A DNA stretch of 64,000 nt from Heliocidaris erythrogramma (taxonomy: Eukaryota; Echinodermata; Echinoidea; Camarodonta; Echinometridae): positions 15,283,880-15,347,879 of the forward strand of contig CM046855.1 of the NCBI GenBank assembly GCA_025617745.1, read 5' to 3'. Below are positions 43,545 to 53,057 of this stretch, in pieces. The notes under the pieces are model-generated. The model was given only the letters and a program-made list of their open reading frames with translations. It ran no database searches and was not told the origin of the DNA. The first letter of the stretch is position 1; each line of letters starts with the position of its first letter. Both the position numbers and the translations under genes were made by a program.

Positions 43545-45213
43545 CACTGTTGGTCATAAAGGTGGAATATTTTTTTTTCACCAAATTTTCACAGCGTAAT
43601 TATTACAACATGATTTGAATATGGCATTTATGGTGCATGATAACCACTTTACTTTATTATTCTGCCTTTTACACACGTTTGACAGTGATATTTTACAAGT
43701 TTATGTCCTAAGCGATGGATGTCATGAGCATAGAACAACAATGACGACAATAATACAGTAAATTAAAGGTTCATGAGATACAGTATTTATTTTCAATCTC
43801 TCTCAGTTTTCCAGATGACTTCTTTTTTGTGATTTCATGGACAAATTTGCATCAAACTTGAGTCATTGTTCTTACTCAGTCACTAGTATCGGGTATGTCC
43901 ACCCCTGGCACGAACCAGCGCATGCAGACGTCGTGGCATGCTGTCCACTAGCTTGTTGATGACGTCAACAGGCATAGCGTCCCATTCTTCCCTCAGAGCA
44001 TCTGCCAACTCCTGCAGATTTTGAGGAATGACCTCTCTGTCGTTGATGGCTCGGCCTAGGGCATCCCATGCATGCTCTATGGGGTTCATATCCGGCGAAC
44101 AAGCTGGCCATGGCAACTGTACGACGCCCTCTGCCTCCAGGAACTCCCTTACTGCAGCGGCCCTGTGCGGTCTAGCGTTGTCATCCTGCAGTCGGAAATT
44201 CTGCCCATACACTCGTCTTGCATATGGAAGACAGTGGAACTCCAAGATATCCCTGTAGGCGGCGGCGTTGACGTTTCCGTCCGGAACCACCAGTGGCGTT
44301 TTCCCTCCATAATGGATGCCGGCCCATATCATCACTGAGCCGCCTCCGCCTTGAGTCGTCTCGTGGATACATTCATCGCGAAGGTTTTCCCCGGCTAATC
44401 GACGAACTCGTTGTCTCCCATCCTTTCGGTCAAGGATGAACCGGCTCTCGTCCGTGAAGACCACATGTTGCCAATGTCCTGGATGAAGCCTTCTGTGCTC
44501 CCTAGCCCAAAGAAGACGAGCTACTCTGTGGCGAACAGACAGGCGTGGACATTTGGTCAACCGTCGTGCTCAGTAACCATGTTGGAGCAATCTGCGATTA
44601 ACGGTTGACCGGGAAACGTTGATCCCATGATATCTCCTCCACAAGCGACGAAGACGGCTCGTGGGCAATTTCCGGTTTCTGCGGCTGAAATTCAAAAGTT
44701 GGCGATCATCTCTTCTTGTGGTCAATCTGGGGCGTCCTGGAGATTTCCGTGGCCGCACATTCCCCGCCTCACGTTGACGTTTCAGGATCTTAGAGACTGC
44801 ACTCTGTGATATCCCTAGGACTTCTGCGATATCAGTCTGCTTGTAGCCCTCCTGTCGCAGTGCTACCACTCTCTCGCGTGTTGCTGTTGCCGTTGGACCA
44901 TGCATAGTCCAGGGAACGTCTCTACCGATTTTTATTTCAAACGGTACAAGGAACTCGAAAAAATGCAACCTTCTTATACACAGTGCTAAATCAGGGAAAG
45001 GGACAGAATATCATATGCATAGGCTTTTATAGTCTACAACAAAAGAATTTATTACGTAATCCAAATTTCTCATGTTATAATGTTACCTGTGTAATGGGGA
45101 AACATTATGTAATCACTCAATTACCATTTTGTCTACGCGTAGCCTTTCAAATAGCAACAAAACTGTCGATTTTTATTCAAAAATATTTTATTCCACCTTT
45201 ATGACCAACAGTG
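43545..45213 (-). mobile_element. Tc1-like DNA transposon (1669 bp)
   Basis: The 25-bp terminal inverted repeats start CACTGTTGGTCATAAAGG at both ends. TA lies immediately outside each end (43543-43544 and 45214-45215), the expected Tc1/mariner target duplication. The single transposase frame on the minus strand occupies 44905-43883. Length, TIR size and gene layout are typical of Tc1. Confidence 0.93.
43883..44905 (-). pseudogene. Tc1-family DD34E transposase with one in-frame stop
   Basis: The frame is read from the Met at 44905. An open frame extends upstream to 44968, but the MHGPTATATRERV start fits the family. The N-terminal half carries the paired-like helix-turn-helix (TDIAEVLGISQSAVSKIL), a GRPR hinge (SPGRPRL) and the second HTH, ending at QHGY. 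A TGA stop at 44572-44570 interrupts it, and the same frame continues to 43883. The C-terminal half holds all three catalytic positions: Asp in VFTDESRF, Asp in QDDNARPH, and Glu in SPDMNPIEHAWD 34 residues later (DD34E). The glycine-rich box (GGGGSVMIW) is intact too. Only this one lesion was seen, so inactivation looks recent unless the stop is read through. Confidence 0.92.
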
Positions 45214-45239
45214 TATAATTCACGACCAGGGAGGGGCAT

Positions 45240-45284
45240 CGATAATCGGGTGGCAGGGGGCAGTGGTCCCCCCCCCCAAAAAAA

Positions 45285-45332
<48 letters not shown>

Positions 45333-45400
45333 ACAAACAAACATAATAATAATAATTTTTAAAAAATTAAACAATTAAAAAAAAAAAAATGAAATAAAAA
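45240..45400. repeat. Simple-sequence tract (CAA)n and A-rich
   Basis: About 14 CAA/ACA units lie at 45288-45335, preceded by C and A runs and followed by (ATA)n and poly-A. A minus-strand Leu-rich frame here comes only from the repeat. Confidence 0.9.
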
Positions 45401-45539
45401 TACTGGGAGGGCAAACATATCGTTTTGCCCAACCAATAAATCCGGAGGTGTAAATTAAAATAAGGAAAATGATACAAAACTCGAGAAATGAAATCTTCCA
45501 AACAATGAAATTTAAAGGTACACTATCAGACTTCAATTT

Positions 45540-46150
45540 TGCCGTGCACTTCAAATTCTCTAATTTCAGAGCTATCGCGCTTCTCGCGGGAAGGGGGAAA
45601 CTGTCCCTTCCTGCACCCATCCCTTACATACAGTGCAGTATTGCGTCCAAAATAACTGAAAAGCAGCCAGGGTGTCGAACTAACATTCCGCCTAAAAAAA
45701 GGTGCTAAAACGTCAGAGCTTTCGCGCTTCGCGCGGGAAGGGGGGAATAACTCTCCCTGCACCCACCCATGTTACATACAGTGCAGTATTACGTCCAAGT
45801 AACTGAAAAGCAGTCAGGGCGTCGAACTATAACTTTCCGCCTACAAAATTGTTTGCTACGAGCCGTTTATCTTTCTCTCAAATTTGCTAAAACGTCATAG
45901 CTTTCGCGGTTCAAGCGGAAGGGGGAAATTCCCCCCTGAGCTCCCCGCACCCATCCCTGTTACAGTGCGGTATTACGTCCAAATACCTGAAAAGCATGTC
46001 CGGACGTCGATATAACTTTCCGCCTAAAAAAAGGTGCTACGAGCCGTTATCTTTCTCTCAAATTTGCTATCAAACGTCAGAGCTTTCGCGCTTCGCGCGG
46101 GACGGGGAAACCTTCCCCTCCCTGCATGCACCCACCCCCTGGGGAGCACG
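45540..46150. repeat. ~150-180-bp GC-rich tandem repeat, about four units
   Basis: Each unit contains a variant of CAGAGCTTTCGCGCTTCGCG, a CGGGAAGGGGGAAA phrase, CCTGCACCCAYCC, CAGTGCAGTATTACGTCCAA, CTGAAAAGCAG and TTTCCGCCTA. Units start near 45567, 45713, 45893 and 46078. The CGCGCTTCGCGCG core is itself palindromic. The units are diverged (roughly 80-90% by eye). Confidence 0.8.
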
Positions 46151-46504
46151 CTTTGTGTGCTCATCACCAATTTCGCACTCTTCGCGTGCTCACAACCGCC
46201 CCCTAAAAATGAAATCCTGTCTACGCCTGTGGTGATACCGGTCATTTCAGTGATTCTGTAATATGTGACTCCAACAAATTTCCACGAAAATACAGTTTGA
46301 TCTTTGAATTCCACGATTGCGGTGTGACATCAAGCTAATTGGTGGTGTTCATGAAACCAAGGATGAAACGAACTCTAAGCAGTTTCTGGAGAAATGAGAC
46401 ATACCAAAAGACAAAATGGTGTTTTTTCCAACTCGCGGAATAGTCTCAGACTCTTAGCGGTAAACATTCAAGATAGTGCATGTATATAGCATTATGAGCG
46501 CTAA

Positions 46505-46891
46505 GAAGTGGCGTAGAAACAGGGGGCACGGGGGCACGTGACCCCCAATCGAATTGCTTTAAAAAAGAGAGAAAAGAAAGTAAAAAGGGAAAACGACGCG
46601 AAAAGAAAACGAAAGTTCAAAAAAAATTTGCTCGCTCGCTTCACTCGCCCGTAAAACTTTAGAAATTGAAAAATTGATATTCGGGCAAAGGCGTAAGCCC
46701 CCTCCTTGCGAAAAATGGGCCTGTATGAACAAGATCTCTACATCTGATTTTCTTTTATGTGGGGGGATTAGGGCAGCACTGTCGGCAAATGTGGGTGTCA
46801 CACCCCCCCCCCCCCTATTCAAAATGTTTTAGTGACGCCCCTGGCCCTGATGCCAGTGCCCCTCAATACCTGGACGCCCTATACGCCACTG
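46505..46891. mobile_element. hAT-like MITE with AGTGGCGTA ends
   Basis: AAGTGGCGTAGAAACAGGGG at the left and CCCTATACGCCACTG at the right are inverted in their outer ~9 bases. The flanking octamers GCGCTAAG-like and TCGCTAGG match at about 6 of 8. G- and C-rich subterminal tracts and a CGCTCGCTTCACTCGCCCG phrase lie inside. It may include a second nested element ending GACGCCCCTGGCC. Confidence 0.5.
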
Positions 46892-47422
46892 TCGCTAGGT
46901 ACAACACACATGAATGAAGAAAGCTTGAAAATCGAGTCAAATGTACACTTTCAATAATTCACATTGTAATCATGCTATATTAGGCCTATTATCATTATTT
47001 TCCTCATCGATCGTGTTCGACTTGATACCCATGCAGCGTCATCGTCGTCTTTATCCTCTGACATGGAATATTTTACTTTCTTTTCATTATAAACTGTTTG
47101 CCATTTTGTTTTCATTGAAGTGAATATTCTCTATATACCCCCCCCCCCCTCTCTCTCTCTCTCTCTCTTTCTGTTCCAACTCTCGTCTGTCTATGATCTA
47201 TTTTCTCTCCATTTAGTTTGCCTTACCCAGTATAGCCACCCTCTGATTATTGTCATCCCTATATAGCTCCAAAATAATATACCACTCCAAAAATATAATC
47301 TCTCACGGTCATTGAGATTTGTTGTCAGTAATCAACAATTCTGTTCATATACACGAATGGAAAGTTATTTTGATGTATATCTGCAGGCGTGCATTGCTAT
47401 AAAGTTTATGTTCAGCAGATAA
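46892..47422. other. Non-coding stretch with CT microsatellite
   Basis: A C run followed by (CT)n lies at 47140-47168. No gene was found. Confidence 0.45.
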
Positions 47423-47580
47423 GGAGGCGCGATGACTCAGTGGTTTTCGAACTGGGAGGACCTGCATGGGTTCGAAACCTTCGGAGAGGACTTAAAGCCG
47501 TCAGCCCCCCTGGCTGCTTACTTAATTTAAGCATACGCATGCTATCTTAGCAGTCAGGTAAAATAAACCATCATCACAAG
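47423..47580 (+). mobile_element. tRNA-derived SINE head
   Basis: GGAGGCGCGATGACTCAGTGG gives an A-box-like segment, and CATGGGTTCGAAACC gives a B-box (GGTTCGAAACC) about 35 bases later, the spacing of a pol III internal promoter. It is followed by ACTTAAAGCCGTCAGCCCCC and CAGTCAGGTAAAATAAACCA and then a short (ATC)n-like end. It does not fold into a plausible tRNA with acceptor stem and CCA context, so it is a SINE and not a tRNA gene. Confidence 0.65.
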
Positions 47581-47911
47581 TTGCACAAACATAATTTATG
47601 CTGTAATATAAGTGGCTAACACAGAAATCCAACAAAAAGTTTAATCCATGACACTCACTACAGACTGAATTGTACAAAATTCTTTAAAAATATAAAATAA
47701 TGAATAACTAAGCCGGCACATGGAGAGTGACTTGAAAAGACACGAAGAGAGAGGGTGTATACTGTATATAGATAGAGAAGGAGGTAGAAAAAGAGAAAGA
47801 GAGAAAAAGAGAGAGAGAGAGAGTGGGTTGGAGGGCTAAGTCTGTACTTATAACAGCGTGAGGAAATGAAAGGTCACTGAAGGCCAACTTTTTTTTGTCC
47901 GTATTTACTAT

Positions 47912-48695
47912 ACAGTGCGTCCCACAAAAGTTAACTCTCGGGAAAAGTCTTCCCAAATAGATATTTTAGATTACTTGTAGAAAATTGTCATACCTATGGA
48001 CAGTTTATAGGGCCTCTTCTATTAATGACACAAAAAACTCTGGCGATATTCTAAGCTCGCCATTTGAGTAGAAGCGACTTTTGCAAAAGGGTGCAAAATC
48101 CAGACTTGACAAGAACTGTATTTGTTCTGGCTGGTATACGAAGAAATTGAGAACCGTTAAATGTTGACAGTTGGAAAAAAAGTTTCCCCAAAGAACATTT
48201 CAAAATACGTTCTTAATTTTTTTCATGCTTAGCTAGCTTAGCTTGGCGTCTCTCCCATCAAAATGAGACCAAAACATCTAACGATATTTTACGCTCGAGT
48301 GAGCAAAAATCTTGGCGCAAATCCATGATTGAGAAGGTTCTGGCTGGTATCAGCAAAGTTGAGAGTGTTGAAAAGGCTTAGAATTTTTCATATTCTGATC
48401 ATTTAAAGGCAATTTATGAAATGATAGGCTTTGTTTTCTGTATGCCCTGGCCATATCTCATAAAAACTGTATGGTTGAGTGAGAAAGCCAGCTTGAATTA
48501 AAACAAACGGAAATCAATACTTCAAAACAATAAAGTATTTTAAGTGCTCACTGAAGCATAAAACAAAACATGTTCTTTCATAAATTGTCTATTATTGATC
48601 ACAAAATTTCTAAGCCTTTTCATGACTCTCAACTTTGCTAATAACCAGCCAGAACAAATACCAATCCTTGTTCAAGTCTGGATTTGGATAGATAG
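47912..48695. mobile_element. Palindromic element starting TACAGTGCGTCCCACAAAA
   Basis: The left end is TACAGTGCGTCCCACAAAAG. Two related direct segments, at 48085-48160 and 48325-48440, both contain GTTCTGGCTGGTAT followed by a variant of GTTGAGAGTGTTGAAAAGGC. They are mirrored at 48575-48665 (AAGCCTTTTCATGACTCTCA, TAACCAGCCAGAACAAATAC). The right terminus is replaced by a (GATA)n/(GA)n/G tract (48687-48753). Confidence 0.65.
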
Positions 48696-48753
48696 ATAGA
48701 GAGAGAGAGGGGGGGGGGGGGGGGGGAGAGAGAGATAGAGAAGGGGGGGGGGG

Positions 48754-50059
48754 AATTCTCTAGCATTGAAGTAAACTAACTTCACGTTTTATGTATATAG
48801 GCCTCAAGTAAATATCTGGCATGTACTTCGCTTTGCTCTTTTGCCTTTCGCGTGGACAGCACAATAATCGATTTTACATCATCGTAGTGTAAATTCCGTA
48901 TTATTGGATGTCATTAAAATATTTTTATTTTTAAAACGGTTCTGTATAAGAGAAATTCAAACAAACATTTTGGGTGATTTCTGCTTCCTTTGAACCTGAT
49001 ATTAAAAAGCACGGGGGAAACACGGGCATACGATGCAAGGGCAGCAGCGTTGATCCGTTTTTCGGATGGGGGGGGGGGGGACAATGCAGCCCAATAGTAC
49101 CCTTCATGATTTTTTAATGCCTCTTAATTCCCAGCTTCCACGATTACATGAAGCAGGGAAAATTAGAGAATTTGCGCGAGGAGCGCGCGGCGAAATTGAA
49201 ATCTGATCGTGTAATACCTGTTGCATGTATATTTCATTGTTTGGAAGGTTTTATTTTAATTTCTATTTTCTCTTATAAGAAAATATTCAATCATACATGC
49301 ATCTTAGATATAATCATCGCTCATAGTTATGTTTTACAAAAAAACCTGCATGAAACAAATTTCCGAGTCTGGGAGACAATATTTTGGGGCTTTAAAAAAA
49401 AGCAATACATAATTCATAATTTAATAACTTATTAAATCAAAAGACCAATTAACACCAAGTTACACCTCAAACAGATTATTATACCCAAAATTATGTTATG
49501 TAAATTTGAATTGAGTTGAATTAAACACTTTTTAATTATCATAGTCAGAAGATAAGAAAATGTTTTTTCTTTACATATAGAGCTTTTTGTTGTTGGTGGT
49601 TGTTGGGGGGCGCAAAGCCTTGCCAAAAGGCACTTTGGTGTTTTTGTTTCAGGGGGTCTGACACCCAGTCGGACGGACAATTTTTTCAGTTTTTATATTT
49701 TTGGAATGTGCACTCAAAGCTCTTTTTTCTGACAAAATTTGGTCCCTGGACTTCAAGGGGAAAAATTTACCCCAATTTTTAGGGGCCGTCTGACACCCCG
49801 ATGATCCAGAAGGAAATATTTGTCATATTGTTGTGTTTTGCAATGTCCAGTCATATACTACATGTACATCCTATTTACGAAGGTTGGCGCATGGGGGGAG
49901 ATGGGGTGAAATCGACCCGACTTTGGGATCTATATTTGGGGCTCTGGAGGCTAAACCCTATACGGCTACAGTCAGACTGACAATCTTTATGTCAATGATT
50001 TAAATGGTCTTTTTTTATAAGTATAAAATCTTATGGGTAAAATGGGGTGACTATTTCGG
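48754..50059. other. Non-coding stretch
   Basis: G runs near 49069-49080 and AT-rich sequence are present. A GTCTGACACCC phrase occurs twice (near 49657 and 49788). No exon was recognised. Confidence 0.4.
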
Positions 50060-50162
50060 GGCAGGCTCCTGGCCTATTCATCAAAACTGAGAAAATGAAA
50101 ATTGATTTTTTTTTCGGTACCGAGCAAATGGGATAGGAGCTCGCAAGATACGTCACGGAGTT

Positions 50163-50364
50163 CAGGGGCGGATCTAGCTTTTTTTCCAAGGGGGGGGGGG
50201 GTTGACCCAACGACGATGCAGAGTATCGTCCACAAGCCGCGTAGCGGCGAGCCGATTTTCTTTGCTATTTTGAACCCTCGTAAGTGATGTTTTCCTGGCA
50301 TCTTAGGCGTTTTTCTGACACATGTTCACTTGGTAGCACCCCCCCCCCCCCCGTAGATCCGCCA
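50163..50364. mobile_element. hAT-like MITE (CAGGGGCGGATCTA) nested in the 50060 element
   Basis: It begins CAGGGGCGGATCTAGC and ends GTAGATCCGCCA. The flanking octamers are ACGGAGTT (50155-50162) and CCGGAGTT (50365-50372), 7 of 8 identical and consistent with an 8-bp target duplication. G and C runs sit symmetrically inside. It belongs to the same family as 52716-53049. Confidence 0.8.
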
Positions 50365-50391
50365 CCGGAGTTGACAGTTTGGGTCTCATTG

Positions 50392-50620
50392 ATTAATAAT
50401 AATAATGGTGGCTTCTTGTATAGCGCTCATGTCCGTCACGTCGTGACGCTCCTGGCGCTTCAACATTGATTCAACAACATTATTACCCCGGTCATAGCTT
50501 AGCAGCCAAATATGTAGCGCTCCAGCATATCGGGTACCCATTTACACCTGGGTGGAGAGTGGCAAATGTAGATTAACGTCTTGCCAAAGGACGCTAGTGC
50601 TGCGGTGGGATTCGAACCCC
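50392..50620 (-). mobile_element. tRNA-derived SINE, second copy
   Basis: Read on the minus strand it begins GGGGTTCGAATCCCACCGCA, which contains the B-box GGTTCGAATCC. It continues through CACTAGCGTCCTTTGGCAAG, CACTCTCCACCCAGGTGTAA and CGGGGTAATAATG to GAGCGCTATACAAGAAGCC and an (ATT)n tail. The A-box part is lost. It matches the unit at 39143-39440. Confidence 0.8.
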
Positions 50621-51079
50621 AACTTCAAATATTCATAGCTTCTTATTTCTTATAGGATTTTGCTCAAACTTTCACTAATCTGTTTGTCTCATTTTCTTCA
50701 TTTATTCAAATCAACTTAATACCATGGGGACTTTCCCATGTTCCCTATAATAGTAGGTCTATAATGATGGCGCTCTTTGCTCTACACGCTAGAGTCCCTT
50801 GATAAAGTCCCTTTTCCATACTGCACGCAATGGCTACATGCATGAAGACGCACTTGAGTCACTGTTGTTTGCCTTGATCTATCCATTGTATGCATGTCAA
50901 AGAGAATAGTGGCAGATTGGGGGAGGCACGTGCCCCGGCCAAAATCTGCCTATACATGGTTAATTAAAAGATTTGAGAACATTTTCTTCTAATCCTGATC
51001 TTTTAATCCTGATTTCATTCTAATGCAAACAGGCCCAACTAATATATGATTTCGTTTGTTAAAAGCATGTTTACCCGAT

Positions 51080-51330
51080 GTTATATATATTTTTTTTTAA
51101 ATTTCATAGGTCACGTCACAGCTTCTCATAGTTCTACAGTGAAGTAATTAGGCTGGTGTCTGATTTCTCTATTGTCTTCTATCTTATTTCCCGCTAGCCC
51201 TCCAAAAGTCGCTCAGTGGTGGTGGTGGTGGTGGTGGGGGGGGGGGGGTCTCCATAATTCTCTGACAAGCCCAAAAAAAAAGCTTTTTTCCCGCCGGGAT
51301 TGCCCCCCCCCCGCCACTGCCCGATAACTG
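51080..51330. repeat. Simple-sequence and homopolymer cluster
   Basis: (GGT)n plus a G run at 51217-51248 and a C run near 51304. It is non-coding. Confidence 0.6.
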
Positions 51331-51514
51331 CCCTTTACCACCCCGGGTACGCTAGTGAACGTAACAGCGAATTCTAAATGTCTGATAAAGATTGTTGATT
51401 CCCCGTTCGCAGAGTTAAAAGGAATAATACAAAATATTACGATGTAGTTCTTAAATCATAATTACAGAATGATTTTTTTTTTCTCGAAGTACGTTTTTAA
51501 AATGAAAAATTGTT

Positions 51515-52690
51515 CACAGTTCCGAAAGTGAAATAGGGTTTATAATTCCGAAAATGAAATAAGGCACCTAAAAAGGAGGAGGAGTTGGGGAGGGGGGGGG
51601 GGGGGGAGGGGGCAAAACGACTGAGCAGCCCCCGGTCCCCTATCCATATCAAGGGTTTAAAAAAGGGAGAGAGATAAAAGAGAAAAGAAAACTATTACAG
51701 AATAAGAACCAGTGAATTATCATGGCGGCCGCCAGATAGTTCTATCTTTCTCTATCATATGTTGTTTTCCTTCCATCATCTTCTCTTTCTAACTTTCCTT
51801 ATGTTATTCTTTGTTTTTATCCTTCCATCTTCATTTCTTTCTATCTTTCTATCTTTCCTTTTGTTATTCTTTTTTTTTATCCTATCGTTTCCGATATTTA
51901 ACATAATGAATATAGATATAGAGAAAATGATAAAATAAAAACAAAGAATAACGTAAGGAAAATTGAAAGAGAAGACTTGAAGATAGAAGAAGCTTAAACA
52001 AAGAATAACGTAATGAAGATAGAAAGAGAAAATGATAGAAGGATAAAACAAAGAATAACATAAGGAAAGATAGAAAGAAATTATAAGGAAAGACAGAATT
52101 ATCTGGCGGTCGCCAGATAATTCAATGGTTCTTATTCTGTAATAGTTTTCCCCCTCTTTTATCTCTCTCTCCCCCTTACGTTATGTTGAAGTTAGAAAGA
52201 GGAAATGAAAGAAAGATAAAAACAAAGAATAACATAAGAAAAGAGAGAAAAAGAAGAAGATAGAAGGAAAATCAAAGAATAGCATGAGGAAGATAGAATG
52301 AGGAAATGAAAGAACGATAACATAGAATAACATAAGGATAGATTCTTATTCTGTAATAGTTTTTTCCTTTTGTCTCTCTCTCTCCCTTTTATATTGACCC
52401 TTCATACGGAGAGTGGAGAGGGCTGCTCAGTCATTTTAGTCCTCCCTCCTAACTTTTTAGGTACCTTATTTAATTTTCGGACTTATGAACCCTCTTTCAT
52501 TTTCGGAATTATTAACCTTCGGAAATATGAACCCTAATTCATTTTTGGAATTATGAACCTTCGGATAAACGAACCTTAGGAATAATGCAACAAATGTTAG
52601 GAATTATGAACCCTTTTTCATTTTCGGAATTATGAAACCCAGGCATGGGAAATTTGTGTTTCAGAATTATGAACCTTCGGAAAAACGAAT
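51515..52690. mobile_element. Large foldback element with minisatellite-type ends
   Basis: The left arm (51515-51740) contains TTCCGAAAATGAAATAAGGC, ACGACTGAGCAGCCCC, GAGAGATAAAAGAGAAAAG, ACTATTACAGAATAAGAACC and TTATCATGGCGGCCGCCAGA. The same blocks recur reversed from 52100 to 52500: TCTGGCGGTCGCCAGATAAT, GGTTCTTATTCTGTAATAG, CTCTCTCTCCC, GCTGCTCAGTC and TACCTTATTTAATTTTCGGA. The centre is purine/pyrimidine-rich GATAGAAAGA-type sequence. The right end continues into units related to the 26-bp minisatellite at 2654. Confidence 0.7.
52460..52690. repeat. Unexpanded relative of the 26-bp minisatellite
   Basis: TTTCATTTTCGGAATTATGA, TTCGGATAAACGAACCTT, GGAATAATGCAACAAATGTT and CCCAGGCATGGGAAATT appear in the same order as at 3055-3293. 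It lacks the 13-copy expansion seen at 2654-3012. Confidence 0.85.
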
Positions 52691-52715
52691 GCCTCCCAAA
52701 AGTGAGGGGTGTACC

Positions 52716-53049
52716 CAGGGGCGGATCCAGGATTTAGTATAAGGGTGGGGGAGGGCACACAAATGAAGGTTTGTCAAATTTTGGAAAAGGTAGACCCGTA
52801 TATTTTGGGTCTTGCCAGCTTCTCGAAAGGTCGCTCAGTATGGGTGGGGGGGGGGGGGGGTTATAGGGGTCCAGTTTCCCTCCATAATTCTCTGACAAGC
52901 AAAAAAAAAAAGGTTTTCAATCTAAAAGGGGGGGGGGGGCACAATCGACAAAAGGGCGGATCCTCTATGGTCAAAATGCATACTTTTCTTCCAAAAGGGG
53001 GGGGGGGGGGGGCACGGGCCGGAAGTGCCTCCCCCTGGATCCGCCAATG
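52716..53049. mobile_element. hAT-like MITE with exact 8-bp target duplication (334 bp)
   Basis: It begins CAGGGGCGGATCCAGGATTT and ends CCCCCTGGATCCGCCAATG. The octamer GGTGTACC is duplicated exactly at 52708-52715 and 53050-53057. Long G runs occur inside (52844-52860, 52928-52939 and 52997-53012). It carries no transposase. Confidence 0.88.
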
Positions 53050-53057
53050 GGTGTACC

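Larger units (their letters stand above)
50060..50745. mobile_element. Palindromic MITE (AGTTGATTT family) interrupted by two insertions
   Basis: Left-arm sequence (AAAATGAAAATTGATTTTTT, GCAAATGGGATAGGAGCTCG, CAAGATACGTCACGGAGTT) runs to 50162. It resumes after 50364 (GGAGTTGACAGTTTGGGTCT) and again after 50620 (AACTTCAAATATTCATAGC, GGATTTTGCTCAAACTTTCA, TCAACTTAATACCATGGGGA). The two gaps are filled by a hAT-like MITE and a SINE. The uninterrupted relative is at 37103-37605. Confidence 0.75.

Noticed and set aside
47446..47490. tRNA gene
   Set aside because: A- and B-box-like segments exist, but the acceptor, D and anticodon stems do not form convincingly and a SINE body follows.
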